Origin: Chlamydiia bacterium
GTDB lineage: Bacteria > Chlamydiota > Chlamydiia > Chlamydiales > FEN-1388
Direction of reading: 5' to 3'
DNA length: 8,783 bases
Assembly (NCBI GenBank): GCA_023269335.1
Contig: JAHFTM010000018.1
Location: 1-8,783 of the forward strand
The translations under genes and the position numbers were made by a program. A model generated the notes under the pieces. The model was not told the DNA's origin. It saw nothing but the letters and a program-made list of their open reading frames with translations, and did no database searches. Shown in pieces: positions 5,574 through 8,783 of the stretch (the first letter of the stretch is position 1; each line of letters opens with the position of its first letter).

Positions 5574-6688
5574 GCCTTTGTCAAAAGACAGCTGATTTTT
5601 TACTTGAATGCATGCCCTTTGATTTACGTACCATCACGAAAAAAATCGTTGAAAATAAACGCTTGGACCGCCAAGAAGGCTTAGCCTTACTTGCGCATGA
5701 AGATGCACTTTCGGTAGCTCGCCTTGCAGACTATAAGCGCAAGCAGGTAGCTCGTGATATCGTCTACTTTGCAAACACTCTTTACATCCACCCAACAAAC
5801 CTGTGCGAGCTTTCTTGCCCGATGTGCTCATTTTATGCTAAGCCCGGCTGGAAGACAGCTTGGTTTTTGACGTCGGAACAAATCGAGGAAAAAATAAGAG
5901 CAAGTCTTCACAAAAACCTTACTGAAATCCACATCGTTGGTGGCCTGTGGCGTGGCTGTAGTCTCGATTATTATAAAGATGTTTTTTTAAGAATCAAAGC
6001 CATTGATCCAAACTTACACATCAAAGCACTTACGCCCGTAGAGTATGATTTTTTAGCAAAACAGCATGGGATAACCGTCGAAGAGGTATTTGATCTCATG
6101 ATGTCTTGGGGCCTGGGTTCACTACCAGGAGGTGGGGCTGAAATTCTTGTTGAAGAGATCCGTAAGAAAATCGCTCCCGGAAAAATTACCTCTAATGAAT
6201 ATCTGAATGTACATCGCATAGCCCACAAAAAGGGTCTACGCTCAAATATCACCATGCTCTTTGGTCATATTGAAGAGCATAGTGACATCATCACCCACCT
6301 TGAAAAAGTGCGTGCACTTCAAGATGAAAGTCACGGCTTTCAAACCTTTGTACCTCTGAAGTATCATGTCGAAAATAATGCTTTGGGAAAACGTAAAGAG
6401 CGCCTGAAGCCCAAGGATGTGCGGAGCATCTATGCCGTCAGCAGGCTGATGCTTGATAACATACGTAATCTCAAGGTACTTTGGAACTATGTAGGCATGG
6501 AAGAGGCATGCACTATTTTAAACTACGGAGCAAATGATATCTCTGCTACTCAGCAAGATGAAAAAATTATCACCATGGCAGGCGGCATTCAGGTGAAAAT
6601 GAGTGAGGATCTTCTTTGTGAAATGGTTTCAAAAGAAGGAAGAATACCAAAAAAAATTCATTCAGGATATAACTACGACAATGATTAA
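5570..6688 (+). CDS. mqnE: Aminofutalosine synthase MqnE (radical SAM)
   Basis: The 372-residue enzyme belongs to the MqnE/MqnC radical SAM family. The cluster motif is C79-x3-C83-x2-C86 (NLCELSCPMC), which binds [4Fe-4S] and SAM. Features favouring MqnE over MqnC are HIVGGL (121-126), HIKALTPVE (150-158), GLGSLPGGGAEI (181-192), SNITMLFGHIE (225-235), and QDESHGFQTFVPLKYH followed by VENN. MqnE joins 3-[(1-carboxyvinyl)oxy]benzoate with the adenosyl group of SAM to give aminofutalosine, the second step of the futalosine route. The start overlaps the preceding stop by 4 bases (ATGA), with AAAGGA 11 bases upstream. The end overlaps mqnA by 8 bases. The position directly before mqnA supports the assignment. 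Residual risk: it could be labelled MqnC in some databases, since both families share most motifs. Confidence 0.87.
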   Translation: MSLCQKTADFLLECMPFDLRTITKKIVENKRLDRQEGLALLAHEDALSVARLADYKRKQVARDIVYFANTLYIHPTNLCELSCPMCSFYAKPGWKTAWFLTSEQIEEKIRASLHKNLTEIHIVGGLWRGCSLDYYKDVFLRIKAIDPNLHIKALTPVEYDFLAKQHGITVEEVFDLMMSWGLGSLPGGGAEILVEEIRKKIAPGKITSNEYLNVHRIAHKKGLRSNITMLFGHIEEHSDIITHLEKVRALQDESHGFQTFVPLKYHVENNALGKRKERLKPKDVRSIYAVSRLMLDNIRNLKVLWNYVGMEEACTILNYGANDISATQQDEKIITMAGGIQVKMSEDLLCEMVSKEGRIPKKIHSGYNYDND

Positions 6689-7448
6689 AGTAGGCGCGCC
6701 TTTTTATATCAATACTCTCCCATTTTTTTATCCTTTTTTGCAAAAAAAGATTATCTTTGAGGCTGATTATTCTTTTGATGTTCCCACAAAAATAAACGTG
6801 CGTCTATTGAAAAAGGAGATTGATATTGGACTCATAAGTTCTGCTGCCTTTTTAGAAAATAAAAGTGAACTTGTTGCCCTTAGCTCGTTTGGCATAGGTG
6901 CAGTCGATGCGGTACTCAGCGTTCAACTTTTTACAAAAAAAGCGGTGCATGATTTACACGGAAAAATCATTGGCGTTCCCAAGGCAAGTAATACCTCGGT
7001 AGTTCTTTTGCAGCTGCTTTGCAAATTTTTCTGGAAAATTGAACCGCAGTTTGTGGAGTTTGACACTCTTTATCCTGAAGAATTGGATGCGTTTTTACTG
7101 ATTGGAAATGGCTGTTTGACAGAGGCTCAAATTGGAAAGTCAAAGGACTACATGCTGGTTGATTTGGCAAGTGAGTGGAAAAGCTATACAGACAAGCCTT
7201 TTATCTTCGCTCTCTTTGCTTGTCATAGAACGACAGATGCCGCCGAATTTGAAGAAAAATTAAAATTGGCACTTGATTATAGTTTTTCACACCTCGACGA
7301 AATAGTTTCAGTGGCAAAAGAGCAAACAGGACTATCTGATGAAAGCTTGAAAACATATTTCCAGACTATTTCCTACCAACTGACACGCGAACATTTTGAA
7401 GGATTGCAACTTTTTGGAAGCTACATCCAAAAGATGGCATATGACTGA
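6681..7448 (+). CDS. mqnA: Chorismate dehydratase MqnA
   Basis: The 255-residue protein has the periplasmic-binding-protein-like fold of the MqnA/MqnD family without a signal peptide. The start MIKVGAPFYINTLPFF matches MqnA (irIG.i.YlNtlP) and not MqnD, which begins with a SPCPNDTF-type motif. Further MqnA marks are IDIGLISSAAFL (47-58), GIGAVDAVLSVQLFTK (71-86), DAFLLIGNGCL (136-146) and LVDLASEWKSYTDKPFIFALF (159-179). It removes water from chorismate to give 3-[(1-carboxyvinyl)oxy]benzoate, the entry step of futalosine menaquinone synthesis. The start at 6681 overlaps mqnE by 8 bases; AGGA lies about 13 bases upstream, so coupling to mqnE translation is likely. The frame is open 26 codons upstream to 6603, but that stretch is basic, lies inside mqnE and does not resemble the family. 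Asn143 replaces the Asp usual in LLIGD. Confidence 0.88.
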   Translation: MIKVGAPFYINTLPFFYPFLQKKIIFEADYSFDVPTKINVRLLKKEIDIGLISSAAFLENKSELVALSSFGIGAVDAVLSVQLFTKKAVHDLHGKIIGVPKASNTSVVLLQLLCKFFWKIEPQFVEFDTLYPEELDAFLLIGNGCLTEAQIGKSKDYMLVDLASEWKSYTDKPFIFALFACHRTTDAAEFEEKLKLALDYSFSHLDEIVSVAKEQTGLSDESLKTYFQTISYQLTREHFEGLQLFGSYIQKMAYD

Positions 7449-8166
7449 AAAAAATCCTGTAGCCATACGCTCACTCTTCAATCACATTGCCAATCGCTAC
7501 GACCTAGCAAACAGCCTCCTTTCCTTTCATTTACATGCACTCTGGAATCAGAAAGTTTCACAACGAATTTTTCAAAAATCAGCGCCACAAATGATCGTTG
7601 ACCTCTGTTCTGGAACAGGTGACATTGCTATTCGCACTTTAAAATTTGCTGAGAGAAAAAAAATTGCGCTGACACAAATACATCTTGTCGATTTTTCAGA
7701 GGAGATGCTGAAAGTAGCAAAACACAAAGCGCTCAAACTTCCTCTTGAGATGCAAGAAAAGATGATTTTTAAACAAGCCGACGTCACGAACCTCTCTTAT
7801 GAAAGTAGTTTCTTTGATGGAGCCGTCTGCGCCTATGGCGTTCGAAATGTGAACAACATCCCCCTCTTTTTATCTGAAGTGCACCGTACGCTTAAGCCAA
7901 AAGGAACTTTTGTCATTTTAGAGCTCACTCGACCAAAACATGTCCTGATGAAAAAACTGCATGACCTGTATATCCGCACCTTTATACCACTTATCGGCAA
8001 GTGGCTTACTTCTAACAAAGATGCCTATGGTTATCTTCAAGAGAGCATCCGCTCTTTCACAAGCCCAAATCAACTTGCTCGCATGGCAGAAGAGGCAGGT
8101 TTTACACATGTTGAAATAGAGCCGCTTTCAGGTGGCATTGCCACACTCTTACTGTTACATAAATAG
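7441..8166 (+). CDS. ubiE: Demethylmenaquinone methyltransferase UbiE/MenG
   Basis: The 241-residue class I SAM-dependent methyltransferase carries the UbiE signatures. These are FNHIANRYDLANSLLSF (13-29) near the N terminus, SAM motif I VDLCSGTGD (53-61), LVDFSEEML (82-90), ADVTNL (113-118), AYGVRNVNN (131-139), RTLKPKGTFVILELTRP (149-165), YGYLQESIRSF (196-206) and the C-terminal GGIATLLLLHK. It C-methylates demethylmenaquinone to menaquinone, the final step. In an organism using the futalosine route the menaquinone activity (MenG) is the relevant one. The start overlaps the mqnA stop by 8 bases, without a strong Shine-Dalgarno, suggesting translational coupling. A further in-frame ATG at 7396 would add 15 residues encoded inside mqnA that do not resemble the family. 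Confidence 0.93.
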   Translation: MTEKNPVAIRSLFNHIANRYDLANSLLSFHLHALWNQKVSQRIFQKSAPQMIVDLCSGTGDIAIRTLKFAERKKIALTQIHLVDFSEEMLKVAKHKALKLPLEMQEKMIFKQADVTNLSYESSFFDGAVCAYGVRNVNNIPLFLSEVHRTLKPKGTFVILELTRPKHVLMKKLHDLYIRTFIPLIGKWLTSNKDAYGYLQESIRSFTSPNQLARMAEEAGFTHVEIEPLSGGIATLLLLHK

Positions 8167-8175
8167 GCTAATTAC

Positions 8176-8772
8176 ATGAAAAACGGCGAACTCATTTTAG
8201 GCTCTACATCTCCGAGAAGAAAAGAAATTATGGAATTTTTCTCCTACCCTTTTCAACAAGTTGCCCCACCATTTGATGAATCACTCATTCCGTTTACAGG
8301 TAACCCTCAAGAGTATGTCACAAAGCTCGCTCAGGGAAAAGCGCACTCACTTGCGCCTATATTTTCTAATTCTATCATCGTAACCTGCGATACAATTGTC
8401 TTTATCGATAATGAAGTGTTAGGCAAGCCAAAGGATGAACAAGAAGCATTTCGTATGCTTGCTAAACTATCTGGCAGATGGCACTCCGTGTTTACGGCAA
8501 TTGCTGTTTCCAGGCAAAATAGACTCCTTTCAGCTGTTACAGAGACTAAAGTACATTGTAATACGCTCTCGCAAGAGGATATCCATAGATACTATCGCGC
8601 GCATTCCCTTAACGATAAAGCGGGCTCTTATGCCATACAAAGAAGTGGTGGCTTACTCGTCAAAGAGATTGTTGGTTGTTATTACAATGTCATGGGGCTA
8701 CCAGTAGGCGCATTGAGAACTTTATTACAACAAGTAGGTATTGATCTGTGGGATCATTTAAAACCATTTTAG
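8176..8772 (+). CDS. maf: Maf-family nucleotide pyrophosphatase (dTTP/UTP type)
   Basis: The 198-residue protein is a complete Maf/Ham1-superfamily pyrophosphatase, which hydrolyses non-canonical or excess nucleoside triphosphates to monophosphates. Visible motifs are LGSTSPRRKEIM (8-19), the phosphate-binding N terminus; CDTIVFIDNEVLGKP (71-85) with catalytic Asp72 and Lys84; LSGRWHSVFTAIAV (98-111); DKAGSYAIQ (147-155); and CYYNVMGLPVGAL (168-180). SPRR at the N terminus, where the m7GTP-specific YceF group has SPYR, favours the dTTP/UTP (YhdE) subfamily. The usual YAIQG reads YAIQR here. It starts 9 bases after the ubiE stop, with AGG overlapping that stop as the only ribosome-binding hint. 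It is probably the last gene of the operon seen here, with no functional link to menaquinone. No terminator can be judged because only 11 bases follow the stop. Confidence 0.92.
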   Translation: MKNGELILGSTSPRRKEIMEFFSYPFQQVAPPFDESLIPFTGNPQEYVTKLAQGKAHSLAPIFSNSIIVTCDTIVFIDNEVLGKPKDEQEAFRMLAKLSGRWHSVFTAIAVSRQNRLLSAVTETKVHCNTLSQEDIHRYYRAHSLNDKAGSYAIQRSGGLLVKEIVGCYYNVMGLPVGALRTLLQQVGIDLWDHLKPF

Positions 8773-8783
8773 GCTACTTTTTC

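Noticed and set aside
6603..6680. Upstream start for mqnA inside mqnE
   Set aside because: The 26 extra residues are basic, lie in the mqnE reading region and do not match the MqnA N terminus, which begins exactly at 6681.
5570..6688. MqnC (dehypoxanthine futalosine cyclase) as identity of the radical SAM gene
   Set aside because: HIVGGL, HIKAxTPVE, TMLFGHIE and the FVPLKYHxxNN motif fit MqnE better, and the gene abuts mqnA.

Overview
The window looks like a piece of chromosome from an obligate intracellular, Chlamydiae-like bacterium (environmental chlamydia or a close PVC relative). The main reason is the gene order mqnE-mqnA-ubiE/menG. As far as I recall it, this matches the futalosine-menaquinone cluster of Chlamydia (the CT426-CT427-CT428 region). 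A probable Na+-NQR maturation factor of NqrM type sits at its head. Taxonomy is an inference of moderate confidence; no rRNA or other decisive marker is present.

The window consists of two divergent gene blocks that leave a common AT-rich intergenic region (about 5132-5354).

Left block, all on the minus strand, read from right to left: two paralogous protein kinases (5131-3773 and 3512-2064), a long NfeD-type membrane serine protease (1953-346), and a short NfeD-family membrane protein that runs off the left edge (341-1). Both kinases begin with a Sec signal peptide, share a pre-kinase domain of about 130 residues, and keep the HRD...N, D(L)G, PPE and DVxxxGC motifs. In both, the usual VAIK lysine position appears to be alanine (VARA), while a lysine is present in the glycine-rich loop (GAGxNK), where eukaryotic WNK kinases place their catalytic lysine. 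Exported kinases with a WNK-like lysine arrangement are the most unusual content here. A 227-base gap with a TTGACA-containing promoter candidate lies between the two kinases. The NfeD pair resembles membrane-quality-control modules that usually also include an SPFH/flotillin-like protein, which would lie beyond the left edge.

Right block, all on the plus strand: nqrM-like (5355-5573), mqnE (5570-6688), mqnA (6681-7448), ubiE/menG (7441-8166) and maf (8176-8772). The first four genes overlap by 4, 8 and 8 bases and the fifth follows after 9 bases, so this is a tight, probably translationally coupled operon. MqnA and MqnE carry out the first two committed steps of the futalosine route to menaquinone, and UbiE/MenG the last methylation. 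The NqrM-like protein would help assemble the Na+-pumping NADH:quinone reductase that uses this quinone. Maf is a house-cleaning nucleotide pyrophosphatase. The remaining futalosine genes (nucleoside hydrolase, mqnC, mqnD) are not in the window.

No tRNA, rRNA, CRISPR array or insertion sequence was recognised.
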